Positions 1 to 11,667 of a stretch of DNA of 64,000 nt are shown here, in pieces. The notes below the pieces were generated by a model. It did no database searches and was not told the DNA's origin. It worked only from the letters and a program-made list of their open reading frames with translations. The DNA is from Lasioglossum baleicum (taxonomy: Eukaryota > Arthropoda > Insecta > Hymenoptera > Halictidae): positions 9,301,579-9,365,578 of the forward strand of contig NC_134935.1 of assembly GCF_051020765.1 (NCBI RefSeq). Reading direction: 5' to 3'. Positions within the stretch are counted from its first letter, which is position 1. Every line of letters begins with the position of its first letter. The translations under genes were made by a program, and so were the position numbers.

Positions 1-254
1 GACGAGCATGAAATGCACTCGGTTCCTGCTACGTCGTGGTAGATTTAAAAAATGTTGCTCCTTTTTATGCATCCTACTTGTTTCGTGGCGAGAGAAAAAC
101 ATTTCTGTTACCGCGAACGCGGAACCAATAGCATTTTTCTATTTCGCGCTATACTTCTCAACTGGTTATGTTTGTTTGTCACCTGAGTTCGCTCTATTTA
201 AATGTATGTAGTATATGTCGATCTGTCTCCTTAATGTACCCTCTCTCTCTCTCT
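1..254. other. Non-coding left edge with a short CT microsatellite
   Basis: No recognisable gene. Short frames here have no domain or compositional support. A (CT)n run at about 241-253 immediately precedes, and overlaps the target duplication of, the hAT-type element that starts at 255. Confidence 0.5.
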
Positions 255-862
255 ATCAAAGTTGGGCAAATTGAAATAAAAATTTCGGGTAAACTTTACT
301 TTACCGGACTCAAAATTGGTACCTTTTTCCTACGGATTATGATGTATTTGGTATGTAATGCAGTAGATTTGTACCCGGCGCGGATGCAGATCGAAGTTTC
401 GATCCTCTAGGATCAATGGTCGCTTAAAGTTGAGCATTTTTGACAGTTAAGGGCGCCGCCATATTGGCTTCTAGTGACGACCGCGAGCCGCATACTTTGC
501 CCCCCCCCCCCCCCCTCGAACTAATCCTAACCAACTCAGTAAGCGGCGTGCGACCGTCACTACAAACCAATATGGCGGCGCCCTTACCTGTCAAGAAACT
601 GGAAATATGCTTAACTTTAAGCGACCATAACTCCTCAACTATTGATCCTAGAGCTTCGAAACTTCGATCTGAATCCGCGCCGAGTATAAATCTACTGGAT
701 TACATACCAAATACATCATAATTCGTAGGTGAAAGGTACCAATTTTGAGTCCGGTAAAGTAAAGAGCAGCCGAAATTTCGAATAAAGTGGGTTTTTTCCA
801 AGTGGGTTTTGAACCCACCTTATTCGAAGTTTTTATTTAAATAAAATTTTTGCCCAACTCTG
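255..862. mobile_element. hAT-type MITE (CAAAGTTGGGCAA ends) carrying a nested foldback
   Basis: The left end reads CAAAGTTGGGCAA and the right end TTGCCCAACTCTG, an inverted repeat with one or two mismatches. The flanks are CTCTCTAT (247-254) and CTCTCTAC (863-870), a 7/8 match to the 8-bp duplication typical of hAT transposition. The same ends occur at 24163-24621 and 27239-27750. Only short AT-rich arms belong to this element; the middle is occupied by the separate foldback at 285-771. No transposase is present, so it is non-autonomous. One caveat is that the left duplication lies in a CT repeat, which could make the match partly accidental. Confidence 0.75.
285..771. mobile_element. Foldback element, 'GGTAAAGTAAAG' family, copy 1
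   Basis: Two arms of roughly 210 bp are inverted copies of each other, starting with GGGTAAACTTTACTTTACCG and ending with the complement CCGGTAAAGTAAAGAGCAGC. The loop holds a C16 homopolymer at 500-515. The flanks AAAATTTC (277-284) and GAAATTTC (772-779) match at 7 of 8 positions, so the element inserted into the surrounding hAT MITE. Each arm carries CGCCATATTGG or its complement (457-467; 567-580). Further copies are at 29861-30385, 53313-53767 and a fragment at 48258-48441. No coding capacity. Confidence 0.85.
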
Positions 863-2273
863 CTCTCTACTATCCTCGTTCAAGTCAGTCTAGTTCCCAA
901 AAGTCTTCAAGTAATCGGTATGCTTTCTTTTCCGTTCAACTCTTGTAATAGACTATTGTTGAAACCATCTCCTTTTAGCTATCGGGCTTCGAGAGATTAA
1001 AATTTAACCAATCTCCCACTACGGTTTCCAACTGATTCTTGTGGAAAATTTCTCCGTAAAGATCATCAGCCAACCGACGAATCTTTATTTCTGTGATCTG
1101 CAACAGTCCAGCGTGCAGAAGTGGTCGGAAACAATCGCGTTCCGCACGATAGAACCTTTAAAGTCAAATTTTCAATTGGCCGAGATCCAAGCGAAACGCG
1201 GCGTCGATAGAAAGATAGAAAAGGGAGAACGGGGTGCCGTGAAGATCGCGAACGATAGGGATCGGGTGACAAAGCGACGGCAAACGGGTTGGGGGGTGAC
1301 TGGAAAGGGTAGCTGTGATATTACGTAATAAATCATCTGAATCTCGCGGTGTCATACAATATGTGCCTGTGCGAGAGCGGACGACGTCTATACCAATTTT
1401 CATTCCGAGCGACATTCGACGTTCCCGTTGTAGCTCGGAGTCCTTTCAGGCCACCGTCCATCCGTCCCCTCAACCCTCCGTAACCCCCCAGCAACCCCCG
1501 GAGCAAGAGTCGACCGGGCCAATTCTATAACCCGGTACTGGCCTTCCGTTTCGCGCCGGAGATTAATTCGTTCTGCGTCACCCCGCGAGCCGTATTTCAA
1601 GTTTGACCGTGCCAGAAAACTTATGGCCCTCAAGGTCCACCAGTAAACCTTCGATGCCATTCGACTCGCGGAACTGTCCTCCTCGGTTCCGGTACCTCTC
1701 GGACAAGTTAATCGAACCCGTCCGTGTTTAATTGCTTGCGGTCGCCGAGCGTTTTGCCACGCTGCGGAAACGAATATTGTTCAAACTCGAAGCACAGTCG
1801 GGGAGGTCTCGCTCTTAGGGGTATCAACTTCTTGCAGTGCGATTCATTTTACGGAGATTTTGTCGTCCATAATTTCTTAGGTCCTAGAACAAGAAGGAAA
1901 TAGTGATCTAAAAATGAGGTGCTTCGTGTCCCCTCTTTTGTATTTGAATCAAACACTTATTCCTACAAAAAAAAAAAAATTGTATTGAAGTGTGCTGTCC
2001 AGCAATGGCTCGATTTAATTTTCTGATTGGCTTTCACGGAGCAAGAATAAAGAGCAGGCAAGCATGATAGTAATTTCCTCCCCAATCGCATTTATCATGC
2101 GTACATGATTACCACGAGTATAGAGCATCGAAGCTGTAATTCGGTGCAGACCATATGAACATTCTGTAATATTCATGACGAACCTGCACTCCGAACGTTA
2201 GCATGAGCCGATGGCGTTTGAACAACGTTTCCCAGCTGGTACGAGTAGCTTGAATTGCGCTCTGTTCTCTCTT
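863..2273. other. Non-coding; CpG-containing GC-rich block about 1290-1760
   Basis: No recognisable protein or RNA gene. The GC-rich portion has short frames open on both strands (for example 1315-1530 plus and 1400-1660 minus) with no known domain. The remainder is AT-rich and unremarkable. Confidence 0.4.
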
Positions 2274-3112
2274 TTACAAGATTGAGAAGTAAATTGTAGG
2301 GCTAAGAGGGAGAAAGAGAGAGGAAGAGAGCGAGGGTTTGCTGAGAGTAGAAGAAAAACGCTGAGCATCGTGCAAGACTGTCGGAATCCATCGAATTCTG
2401 AGGATGATTATTTCATGAGGCACTCTTCGAGCAACTGCATATTTCCTCGTCCACGAAGATGTTCCTCTCACGCGAGACGGAAAATTATTCGTACAGGTGT
2501 AAATTGATTTCGTCCGTGCGAGCAGACTCAAAGAAGACAGCCGCGCTGGATTCTTGAGCACCTCGAGGCGGAAAAGTCGAGCTTCCACCGGCTGGTCCCC
2601 GGGAAAAAGGCGTACGTTTACCACTCTTCTTCCAGTCTGCAAGCTAATAGGTTGCTGCGTGGCGTGCAACCTTTTGAGGCTTCGCCTCCACCCTTTACCT
2701 TGATCCGCAAGGATCGCGGTGTCCAACAGGGCGACAAAGCCGGGTCGCTTTGTTCACCGAGAATCCGTCAAGGAGCTCAAAAGCGGCCAGGACTCTGCGG
2801 AACTTTTTAATTTCCAGATACTTCCGACCGCCGTCGTTGGAAAATCAATAAACGTCCGACGTTCGCCGTACCTGACGAGAGGAGAGCTTCTATAAGATTC
2901 TGTCGCGGCTTGTTTGATCAATTATAACACGTTCACTGCCATGCAAATTTTAACCATTCCACATGTGTTTCGTCTATTTTATTCATAGAAACGACCGGCG
3001 TTCTTAAATAATTATTTAGTTAATTTGTTATTTGGTTAGATATTTAATAAGTTGGATATTAAATAATTATTTGGTTAGATATTTGATAACGAAGTTCTCT
3101 GCTTAGACTATG
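2274..3112. other. Purine-rich tract and AT-rich direct repeat; no clear gene
   Basis: A GA-rich tract lies at about 2285-2335. A 150-codon minus-strand frame spans 2274-2726 but shows no domain I recognise. At 3003-3100 an AT-rich segment contains a direct repeat of TTATTTGGTTAGATATTT about 39 bp apart. Confidence 0.4.
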
Positions 3113-3788
3113 AACTAGTTCAGGCCTGGCCAACAAGCGGCCCGCCACGTTAAATTGTGCGGCCCGCCGGCCGATTTTACATTTCTATTGAAACTTTTGT
3201 TTCTCGTTGTATGTGTACAAAAACTATTAAATAAATGAAAATTTGCACGTGTCATTGTTATAATGCGCAAGTGCGACTACGAACTCCAGTTCTATATTTG
3301 ATATCCTTGATATAATTGAGTTACAGTGCAACAATGAAATGAACCAAATTTTTGCGTACACATCTTAAATTAATTTTTACAATACTTATATTACATCCGA
3401 GAGATATTCCAACTTAAGATATTTTGCACAACGAGTTGTAACTGCTTTCGGAACCACATATGCTTGTGAAACATTTTTTCGGAGATGAAATTTATAATGA
3501 GTTCATCGCGTGTTTCATTAACTGATGCCAATTTAGAAAACCAGCTAAGATGTGCAACGTCGAACATAAATATAGATTTACAAAAATTAAGTGAAAGAAA
3601 GGATAAACAAATGTCTCATTAATTAAGATTCGAGAGTGAATTATATTGAATCATAGTACATATAACGATAAAGTTTTATTCATTTTGTATTTGTATTACA
3701 TTTTTTAAAAGAATGTTTACCTAAAGTGCGGTCCACGTCATCAAAGTGGCCCGTAAAACCATTTGGGTTGGCTAGGCCTGAACTAGTT
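3113..3788. mobile_element. hAT element with perfect 8-bp target duplication
   Basis: The element proper is 3121-3780 (660 bp). It opens with CAGGCCTGGCCAA and closes with TTGGCTAGGCCTG, an inverted repeat with one mismatch. AACTAGTT occurs on both sides (3113-3120 and 3781-3788), a perfect and palindromic 8-bp target-site duplication. Subterminal GGCCCGCC-type blocks sit near both ends. The interior holds the decayed 3' end of a transposase reading frame (3389-3622). The 8-bp duplication, the CAG-type terminus and the transposase tail all point to the hAT superfamily. The length is far below that of an autonomous element, so it is an internally deleted derivative. Confidence 0.93.
3389..3622 (+). 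pseudogene. hAT transposase C-terminal (dimerisation region) remnant, frameshifted
   Basis: Two adjacent frames together resemble the extreme C-terminus of hAT transposases of the ZBED/GTF2IRD2-like group. The upstream frame reads NLRYFAQRV then GTTYACETFF, the hATC signature in which the protein packs as a dimer. After a 1-bp frameshift near 3477-3484 the downstream frame (3485-3622) reads MKFIMSSSRVSLTDANLENQ followed by LRCATSNI and ends ...MSH stop. The family commonly has LTDxxLxxxLRxATS at this point. The DNA-binding and catalytic portions are absent, so this cannot encode an active enzyme. It lies inside a well-bounded hAT element, which supports the assignment independently. Confidence 0.85.
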
Positions 3789-5664
3789 CATTTCAGGATT
3801 AATAATCTGATCTTCAGTAGTACTAATTTTATATGACAGTTATTTCTCTTTCTGTGGTACCAAAATTGGATTCAATCAGATTTGTTCAGTGGGACAAACG
3901 ACCTCAGGAACCGCCTCTTTCAAGACAATCCGACATTTTTGGAACACCCTGTACACGCATAACCAGAAAGCAACACTTTTTTAGTATTTTCCCGTTAAAA
4001 AATTTGATATCGATATTCTTTGTAGCATTTTTTGATATTTCGGTGAACGGAACGAATCGGTGCCGAAGTGCTTTTAAATAAAACGCAATTTCGACTGTAG
4101 CTCGACTATGAAACTGCGTTAAACTTTAATCCGAAAGTCGAACGTTGAAGTTCATTGTTCATAGATTGCTATAAACCAAATTAGGAAGGCACGGTACTTT
4201 TTTATCCAATCCTTTATTGCGTTCCGAGGCAATTTGGGTGTGCATTTTGATCGATTTTTAAGTGTGTTATATCTGCCGCTGCGTTTCATTAACTTTTCAT
4301 TGTGAGAATTGAAGATACCGCATCTGAATATTACGCAAGACATTGTTTTTTGAAAAATGCGTCAACTATTGTTAGAGAAATTGTAGATAAAAACATTGAT
4401 TTCTTATGTGTGACAGTACCTTTATGATAGGTATATTGTGGTTGTAATTTGAAAACAAATTCATTCCCGGACTGTGACATACATTTTGGAAAATCTGTTT
4501 TTCGTGGAGCCCAGGTGAGAAACGATATGGCGTGACGTACCGAAATCGTGTCCTTTTGAAACGTTTTAGATTCGTCGCCGGCGGAAATCGCGATGGCGGC
4601 GTATATGTAACCATGTAAGCCGTGGATGGCGGAGTTAAAGGACTACTTTACAGGACGGTACAAACCGAGGAAAATGGTCGAACTCGCCATTAATTTAATG
4701 CGACCGTTGTAAGGTCGAAAAGTTCGTGGATATAATACGCGCTGCGGGGGTGGCACGCCGGGGGGCACCGTGTCCGAGAATTTCGAATCCGTTCGAGCCG
4801 TGGGTGATTGATTGGCGAAAATTACTGACAGATTGATGGAAATTAATGGGGAGTGCAGGTGGAAATTAATGGCTCGAGTGTCGCAAGCCACGGGTAAAGT
4901 TAAAACGCCACTCGATCGGTGTACACGAATAAATTCGCGCCGGTCGGATGACGCGTAATATCGGTACACGGCCGTAAGTATGATTAAATTTATGTGCGGC
5001 CGCGAAGTATCGGGATTAACGACCGGCTGGCTCCACCGAAATTCACACCCACGACCTGTTCGCGAGGGAACCGTGCGATTTTTTTTCTGACACTTGCTGC
5101 CACTGCACGGTGGTCCAGTAACCGCGAAAACGTGTGGCCACAATTCAATTTCTCAAGTTTAATATTTTGAAGACATTCTCTATTTTTTATGAACCCTTTA
5201 AAACTTTTTTAGATTCTATTATCAAGAGATTATCATCCTGAAGACGAAATTCATAAATTCAAAGTAAAACTAATTTTTTTTATTGGTGCTCATTGTAAAA
5301 CACAATCTCAAAGAGAATTGTTATGTACTACTGTGTTGGTAATGTCAGACAGTGAAACTTTTTACTCCGCCATTTTTCCTTTGTATTTTCTATTTTCGAG
5401 GGGAAAGCTGGACAGTAATAACGCGAACACTTTGTATGTAGATCAAGAAGATTTAGAATAAAAACTTAATGCATTACACGTTTTTTGTAACAGCAAGCTC
5501 TGCGAATAAAGTTAGCTTGAAAGCTTCTTTATTGTAGAACAACACAATGCAATCTGCTGGGAACACTTATTATTATAGCTTTTAAGAAAGCCTTTGCTTG
5601 TTATTCTGCAACGCATTGCTTGGATCCGTGTTATCCACCAAAATTCTGTAATAGTTTATTATAC
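3789..5664. other. Non-coding; one orphan CAGGGTG-type terminus
   Basis: A single right terminus, CACCCTG followed by TA, lies at about 3945-3953 with no left partner that I can find. A GC-rich block at about 4540-5140 has a 166-codon minus-strand frame (4643-5143) without recognisable domains; I do not call it a gene. Confidence 0.4.
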
Positions 5665-6112
5665 TGGGCGAGTGTCACCTAACGTTGCCACCTCAAATAT
5701 CTTTGATGTTTTTAAAGATACGTCAAATGTCTGATGGACAAAGTTGAATGGTTCAGTGGGGCTCACATGATACCAAAAACAATTTTGCTTTTATGTGATT
5801 CTTTTTAGAGATATCAAGGTTACCTTCATTTTTTGTAATGGAAGCACCCTTTTTTAAACACCTACAATGATAGTCCCTTTCATTAGGAATCCAGCGACTA
5901 TAATTACCCATGCACGTATAAACTTTCTAAGTAGCTCCTAGTTCATACAACAGACACAGAACATTATTATTTTGCATTAACCATTAAAAATTCGCAGTCT
6001 ACTCGTTAATCACTCACTAATTTCGAAGCCCCTTATTTATAGAGTTTGTACTTAGGCTTTAAAAACAACAAAGATATTTGAGGTGGCAACGTTAGGTGAT
6101 TCTCTCACCCTG
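5665..6112. mobile_element. TA-flanked foldback, CAGGGTG set, 'CACCTAAC' family copy 1
   Basis: The left end is CTGGGCGAGTGTCACCTAAC and the right end is the complement of CAGGGTGAGAGAATCACCTA. Both continue into GTTGCCACCTCAAATATCTT. TA flanks both sides (5663-5664 and 6113-6114). The left arm continues through AAAGATACGTCAAATGTCTG, shared with the copy at 8386-9016. About 448 bp, no coding capacity. Confidence 0.85.
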
Positions 6113-8385
6113 TATGTATACATATAATTGTTTTTAAAACTGTGGTTCTAGTGTTAATGCATTGCCAAAAAGTAGACTGCAGTATTTATCAAGTTTATCA
6201 GTTTCGGTAATCTGTAGTTCCAGTGTTAATGCATCTGTTAAATGTAGGTAACATCGAACTGACTTCTCGTTACAATTCGTGGCTCACTGGATCCGTGTCC
6301 ACACAGGATCGTTTATTTCAAGATTGGTACCGGTCACGTACCCGCGAGGGGACTGCGTTGGACGCTTCTGGACGGAAAGAAAACGTTGAACCGAGAAATT
6401 AAACGTTATCGATGACAGGGATTCCTATGCACGTGTCCAGAATTCCGTTCCTCGTCCACGCGTGTAAATCCGTCAGCGAAATAACACCTGGCCGGCTTGT
6501 TAGCCGGTGCAGAAAACGAGCCAGTAACTTTTTCCGCAAATACCGTCGCAATTTCGATGCTTTTTCAAGTGATCGCGTCGAGATCCACTCTTGGTTCTCG
6601 ACAACTATACATCTCTCTCGATATACAGCGGCACCAAATCGTGTTTCAACACAAATATTTCTTGTTTGAAACTGTTATAATCCCGGAGAAAGAAAAAAAA
6701 AATAGAATCGTACAACAGTAAACTCAGTCAGATTTACTATAAAGTTTCAACCCTCTACTTTCTAAAAATAAATTCAGCGGTGAAAACAAATTTTCCAACG
6801 TTTTTTGGAGAGTTTTCAATTCGTAGTATTTTGTAGCAGTTTTTAAATTTATAAAACATTTTAGAAAATGAGTTAAGTACTATATAAGAGCAATGAATTA
6901 TGCAAGTGCAGGCTTCAAGTATTTTTACGAAATTATTACAGTTTAAATACGTTGATTAAAGTAGACTTGCATATCCATCCACAATTTCAAGAAATAATAG
7001 CAATAATGGATGAAAGTCTGTCGTACTTAGTAATTTGGTCCTGTATAATGAATTTTGAACGTTTGTTAGAGCCAATACGGTGCACAGACGTCATCCCTGA
7101 AGGGTTAATTGGATTTTGTGGTGATCAGTGATAGATAGACAAGCGGTTTGACTAGGCACCTGGCGTTTTCATTGCCTGGTACAAGAATGAATTAATATCT
7201 AGTAATAAACAGTAAGATATTATATACAGGGTGTCCTAAACTTAAACGACTAAACTGCGAGGGCTAAATCTACACCCGAAAAGAAGAAAAAGTGTTACGT
7301 AAAGTTCGTCAGGAAACAGGCTGGACCAACAATTGCAGCAATCCACCTATAACATACTTATAATGTATTTTATAATAATAATATCTATTTTATTTTTCGT
7401 CCTACTGCTAGGCCGGACAATTTCAACGATAAACTCGCGAGCCTCGGATAGCAAGGTTCAGCGATTTCGCCTGATTCCGCGAAAATTGATGCGCGACAAA
7501 CACGTCGACGCCGCAATATAAATAAATCGGTCCTCGTCTCTCGTCCGCTGGGCTCTCGCTGAAAAACGAATTTCAGATTTCAATTTGTTCCTCGCTGTGA
7601 AAGGCCGATAAATAGTTTTTCCATCCCGCTCCGTACCACGTACAAGAAGCTTCTATTATTTTTTTCGAGCGGCGCGGCGGGTAGGGAGGGGAAAAAGAAA
7701 GAAAGAAAAAAAGGAGAGAGAGAAAGGAAGCCGGCCGAGCTTTCAGCCATGTTTCTCGTCCCCTCTTTTTCCCTCTTATTTCCTCAATGTTTTCTCTACT
7801 CTCGCTACCCTTGTGTTTTTTTTTCGTAACCGATTGACGTCAGCGTGAATCCATCTACGCGACTGAATTGATCATACTCGTGAAACGCGACGCGACAGTG
7901 CGCTCATCGTGCACGCTATCCACAGGAAGCCGTAGCCAGTTCCAACGGATACGATAAATTCGAAATCGCAGTGGAACGACGGTATTTATTTTTATTCCCA
8001 GTTCCGGTGACGTGTAAAATGCTGCCCATCGATTAAAAAGAAAGCACGGGAACGGAACGGTTCATCCGGCTCCGATTCGGACCACCACGTGGCTCTTTCG
8101 AAACGCGACGAACAGGCCCTTTGTCTCTCGGCGTACATGTGCAAATATGACGCCGCGTTTGTCAGGCTTCCCATGGTAGAACGATTGTTTTCGGAAAACT
8201 ACGGAATCGTCTTCAATCCCGATGATAGGATAAAGCTGTCTAATATGAGACGTTTCTCATAAATCTCGACCGAGAAATACTTTCGTTTCCCCTCGCTCTG
8301 TATACAGGGTGTCCCACTTACGTGAACCATTTTTCACGTGCAATTCCTTCAAAGTCCTCGATGTTTCCTTTTAAATAACTACATA
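6113..8385. other. Non-coding; short direct repeat, purine tract and two orphan element ends
   Basis: A direct repeat (CTGTGGTTCTAGTGTTAATG and a near copy) occurs at about 6140 and 6211. Single CAGGGTGTCC ends beside TA are at 7227 and 8305, with no matching right ends seen. A GA-rich tract lies at about 7683-7735. Frames at 6412-6721 and 7992-8174 have no domains. Confidence 0.4.
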
Positions 8386-9016
8386 CAGGGTATTTCACCT
8401 AACTTGACCACCTTGAATATCTTCGTTGTTTTTAAGGATACGTCAAATGTCTGAAGGACAACGTTGAATGGTAAAATGGGGCTCATACGATACCAAACAA
8501 AATTTTTGTTTTTATGTAATTTTTTTTTAGAGATATGAAGGTCAGATGCAGCTGGACATTCGTTATAAAAAAGTACCAACCTACGTATGTCGAAAAGTTA
8601 GTAGTTCAGGAGATATTTCAATTTAAATAACTCTAAAACACCATTACTGTCGTACTAAGACGTTAGCGTTTACTTACTTGTGTAACGTCGTAGTACGACA
8701 GTAATGGTGTTTCAGAGTTATTTAAATTGAAATATCTCCTGAACTAACTTTTACTAACTTTTCGAAATACATTGGTTAGTACTTTTTATAACAAATGTCC
8801 AGCTGCATCGATTGATGTATTGAAAAATACCTCATTCCACTAAAAAAAAAATGAAGGTGACCCTCATATCTCTAAAAAAAAATCACATAAAAACAAAAAT
8901 TTTGTTTGGTATCGTATGAGCCCCATTTTACCATTCAACTTTGTCCTTCAGACATTTGACGTATCTTTAAAAACAACAAAGATATTTGAGGTGGTCAAGT
9001 TAGGTGAAATAGCCTG
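8386..9016. mobile_element. TA-flanked near-perfect palindrome, 'CACCTAAC' family copy 2
   Basis: The element reads CAGGGTATTTCACCTAACTT at the left and its complement at the right, flanked by TA at 8384-8385 and 9017-9018. The inverted repeat extends almost to the centre, where TACTGTCGTACTAAGACGTT faces CGTCGTAGTACGACAGTAAT, leaving a loop of only a few tens of bases. The right arm contains about 49 bp (around 8812-8860) absent from the left arm. The 5665 copy has the equivalent sequence in its left arm, so the left arm here has suffered a deletion. No open frame of note. Confidence 0.9.
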
Positions 9017-10530
9017 TATATTTTCGCGACGAAATTAAATTTCGTCGTTCAGACTTTGCGAGAAACGCCAACACGACTAGGCCCTCTTCGTTTCCGAGAA
9101 ACGTCGCTACATCTCCGAGGTTTGTCAAATCCGGCTGGTCCCTATACACGATATCCTCGAGTCGCGAGGACTCGACGTTTTCGCGCCGATATTATGAAAC
9201 TTACAAACAGTATCTTGGCCGGTGCTCGCCACTTCCCCCGGCACGTATAAGCCACGGCGCGGAGGGGAGGGGGCGGGGGGTAGAGGGGCATCGAATTCGT
9301 GTCGGCTCGAAGGAGGGAAGGCCGCAAACTCGACCGAGATAAAGTTAAAATTGACTCTTCAACATCGATGCGGAGAGCCTTCGGAAGTTGCTAAGTAGTT
9401 CTGAGACGACGAGGTGATCCCCTCCTAGCGAGCGAACCAGCCCGCCATCCAGCCGTTTTCCATCGTTCCATCGTGGAACCACCGAATCTCCTCGCTCGCC
9501 AATCTCGATCTTACCCGGCGTCGTTCAGATTTTCAGGATCCGCGACACGGGATCGGTACGTGGGATCGAACGGTTGCTCCCGGGGGCGTTTTCGATCAGG
9601 GATGGGGTCACGGTACGTGTCCGCCGGCCAGGATTTATGTAGTAGAACGGACTGATTGCAGTCGCGTCGTTGAATCAATGGAAGGATAGGTGAAAAGCCA
9701 CTGGACGAGAACCAATTTAATCGCGAACGGAAGGCCGCCGTTGCCGCTCGAAGAAAAGGAAGACCCGATTCATACGGTATGACCGATATTGGAGGACCTT
9801 CGAAACGGTGCCCGGAAAGGATATCCGATCGCATGGAAGTGTTCGCCGCAAGGAAAAACCACGGCAACCTGCCAACGATGAATCTTCAAGCCCTCCTCCC
9901 CCCCCCCCCACCCATCCGGCCGCCCGATGTTCCCGATCCAAGTACCTTCGTCCCGTTTCTCCTTATTTCTCGCCGAACACCTTTCATGTCCCCGCCTGTC
10001 GGCGTAACAAACCCTGCGACACGTTACACAAGCTTACACACACTGTCTTTCTCCATCTAATCCCCTTGACAGTTGCTCGATCCATCGGGAATGAAGGATC
10101 TCGGTCGCGCAGTCTTCAGAGATCAATAAACTGCCGGCCTGTCCTCTGGCAAGAAGAGAGCCTCTTGATCTCTTTCATCTCTGGATTGTAATGCCTCCGC
10201 ATTCTCGCTTCTTATCAGGGACCCTATCCTGGTTACACAAGCCCATCTTACAATTAGCGAAACTGATGAGAGACATATAGTCCTCGGAAAAATATTTGAT
10301 AGATATTTTTTTTCGTGGTCAACGTCCATATTGGTGTATCTGTGCGAGTCTCTCGGAAACTAGAGAATGTGGAACAGCCTTTTTTCGAATGGAGAATTTA
10401 GTTACACATGGAAATTTCAAGAAAAGTGAAGTTTTTTAACAATATCCAGAAATCTGTCGACTACGCGATCAGAAAGATAGACCATTTTGAATCTTATTCC
10501 AGCATCATGATTTTTTAACTAATTTTTCAT
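9017..10530. other. GC/CpG-rich block 9040-10060; no identified gene
   Basis: Overlapping frames on both strands (for example 9511-9867 minus, 9808-10191 plus) reflect GC-rich composition rather than any conserved domain I can see. Homopolymeric C occurs at about 9899-9909. The block could be a promoter-type CpG region or part of an exon, but nothing decides this. Confidence 0.35.
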
Positions 10531-10533
10531 GCA

Positions 10534-10858
10534 TCAAACATCTGAGTTCAATAAAAAATTGTCGCACTAGTGTCCAGCGTTATAAATTTGAGCTTTCATT
10601 TGTAAATCGTGGAATCAATAACTATGAAAATTGTACATTCTGAATTTCACAGTAAATTCGTTTTTTTTTTTACTAATGTCAACATTTTCTCAGTGTCAAT
10701 CATCTGAGTTCATTTAAAACTCGTTGCACTAGTGTCCAGCGTTATAAATTTGAGTTTTCATTTGTAAATCGTGGAATAAATAACTATGAAAATTGTACAT
10801 TCTGATTTTCACAGTAAATTCGGTTTATTTTTATTAATTTCAAATCTTCTCAGTATAT
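10534..10858. repeat. Two-copy tandem duplication, 162-bp unit
   Basis: The anchor TGTCCAGCGTTATAAATTTG occurs at 10571 and again at 10733. Each unit continues through TTTGTAAATCGTGGAAT and ATGAAAATTGTACATTCTGA to CACAGTAAATTCG. The copies differ by scattered substitutions and small indels in the T-rich spacer. There is no coding frame. Confidence 0.9.
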
Positions 10859-11440
10859 TTTCCATGAAATGTGAGCTAAATTTCTCCTCAGTCAGAACGA
10901 GTTAGAATTTAGGGATAAATGAGGATGCGTGTGAGAGAGAGAGAGAGAGTGTGGTAACGGATATTGGAACGGTTTAGGTTTACAACGGAACTATTAACTG
11001 AAAGGCTAGGAGATGCAGTAGTTTAATCAAGCAGCAGTCAGCCTTTGAAATAGTCGCGTCGTAAATTAAAGATCTCCCGCAAACATGAGACCAATAAACT
11101 ATTTTATGTTAACCACAAATTCACGCCATTTAAACACAAAACCATACATTAAAACTCCCTGCGTTATTAATGTACCGGGTGTCCCGCCCAACTTGATTAC
11201 CTTAAAACCTCTTGTATTATTGACAATGGAAAAAATGTGAAGAAAAATCATGATTGGGTTTAAAACAGCAAATATTCTGACAAGCGACGATTTTTCTCAA
11301 GGTCTCATTTTTCGTAAGACAATTCTAATATTATTTCTGTTAGCCAAGGTCATTGGATTCATGTTGATAAAAAAAGTTGACCTTACAATCTTGAAAAATG
11401 TGTGTTTTGATATTTCTTTTATAACTTTTTAAATAAAGTA
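10859..11440. other. Non-coding; GA microsatellite and one orphan element end
   Basis: (GA)n lies at about 10934-10949. A single CCGGGTGTCCCGCCCAAC end beside TA is at 11175, resembling the TA-flanked set but without a visible partner. Confidence 0.45.
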
Positions 11441-11667
11441 TTGGGTTGGCAAGAATGTAATTTCGGTATTTCAAGGTAAAATAAAACCGAATTTCTTTAT
11501 TCAAGCAATGAACTTTAATCAATAACATATTTTCTTATTTATTCTTGTTTGCAAAAGATCACCGAACAAAAGGAAGAATATCTTATTCATTAAAATTCAT
11601 TGCTTGGATTAAAAAATTGGGCTCCATTTCACCTTAAAATACCGAAATTACTTTCTTGCCAACCCAA
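11441..11667. mobile_element. Mariner-type MITE, TTGGGTTGGCAAG ends
   Basis: The left end TTGGGTTGGCAAGAATGTAA continues to TTTCGGTATTTCAAGGT, and the right end is its complement, finishing GCCAACCCAA. TA flanks both sides (11439-11440 and 11668-11669). At 227 bp it is far too short for a transposase. The TTGGGTTGG-type terminus and TA duplication are characteristic of mariner elements. Inner sequences AAGCAATGAACTTTAAT and AAAATTCATTGCTTGGATT form a second inverted pair. Confidence 0.92.

Noticed and set aside
2274..2726. 150-codon minus-strand frame as a gene
   Set aside because: The C-terminal part translates a GA/CT-rich tract into Ser/Leu runs, and the rest matches nothing I know.
4643..5143. 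166-codon minus-strand frame as a gene
   Set aside because: No recognisable motif; located in a GC-rich block where chance frames are long.
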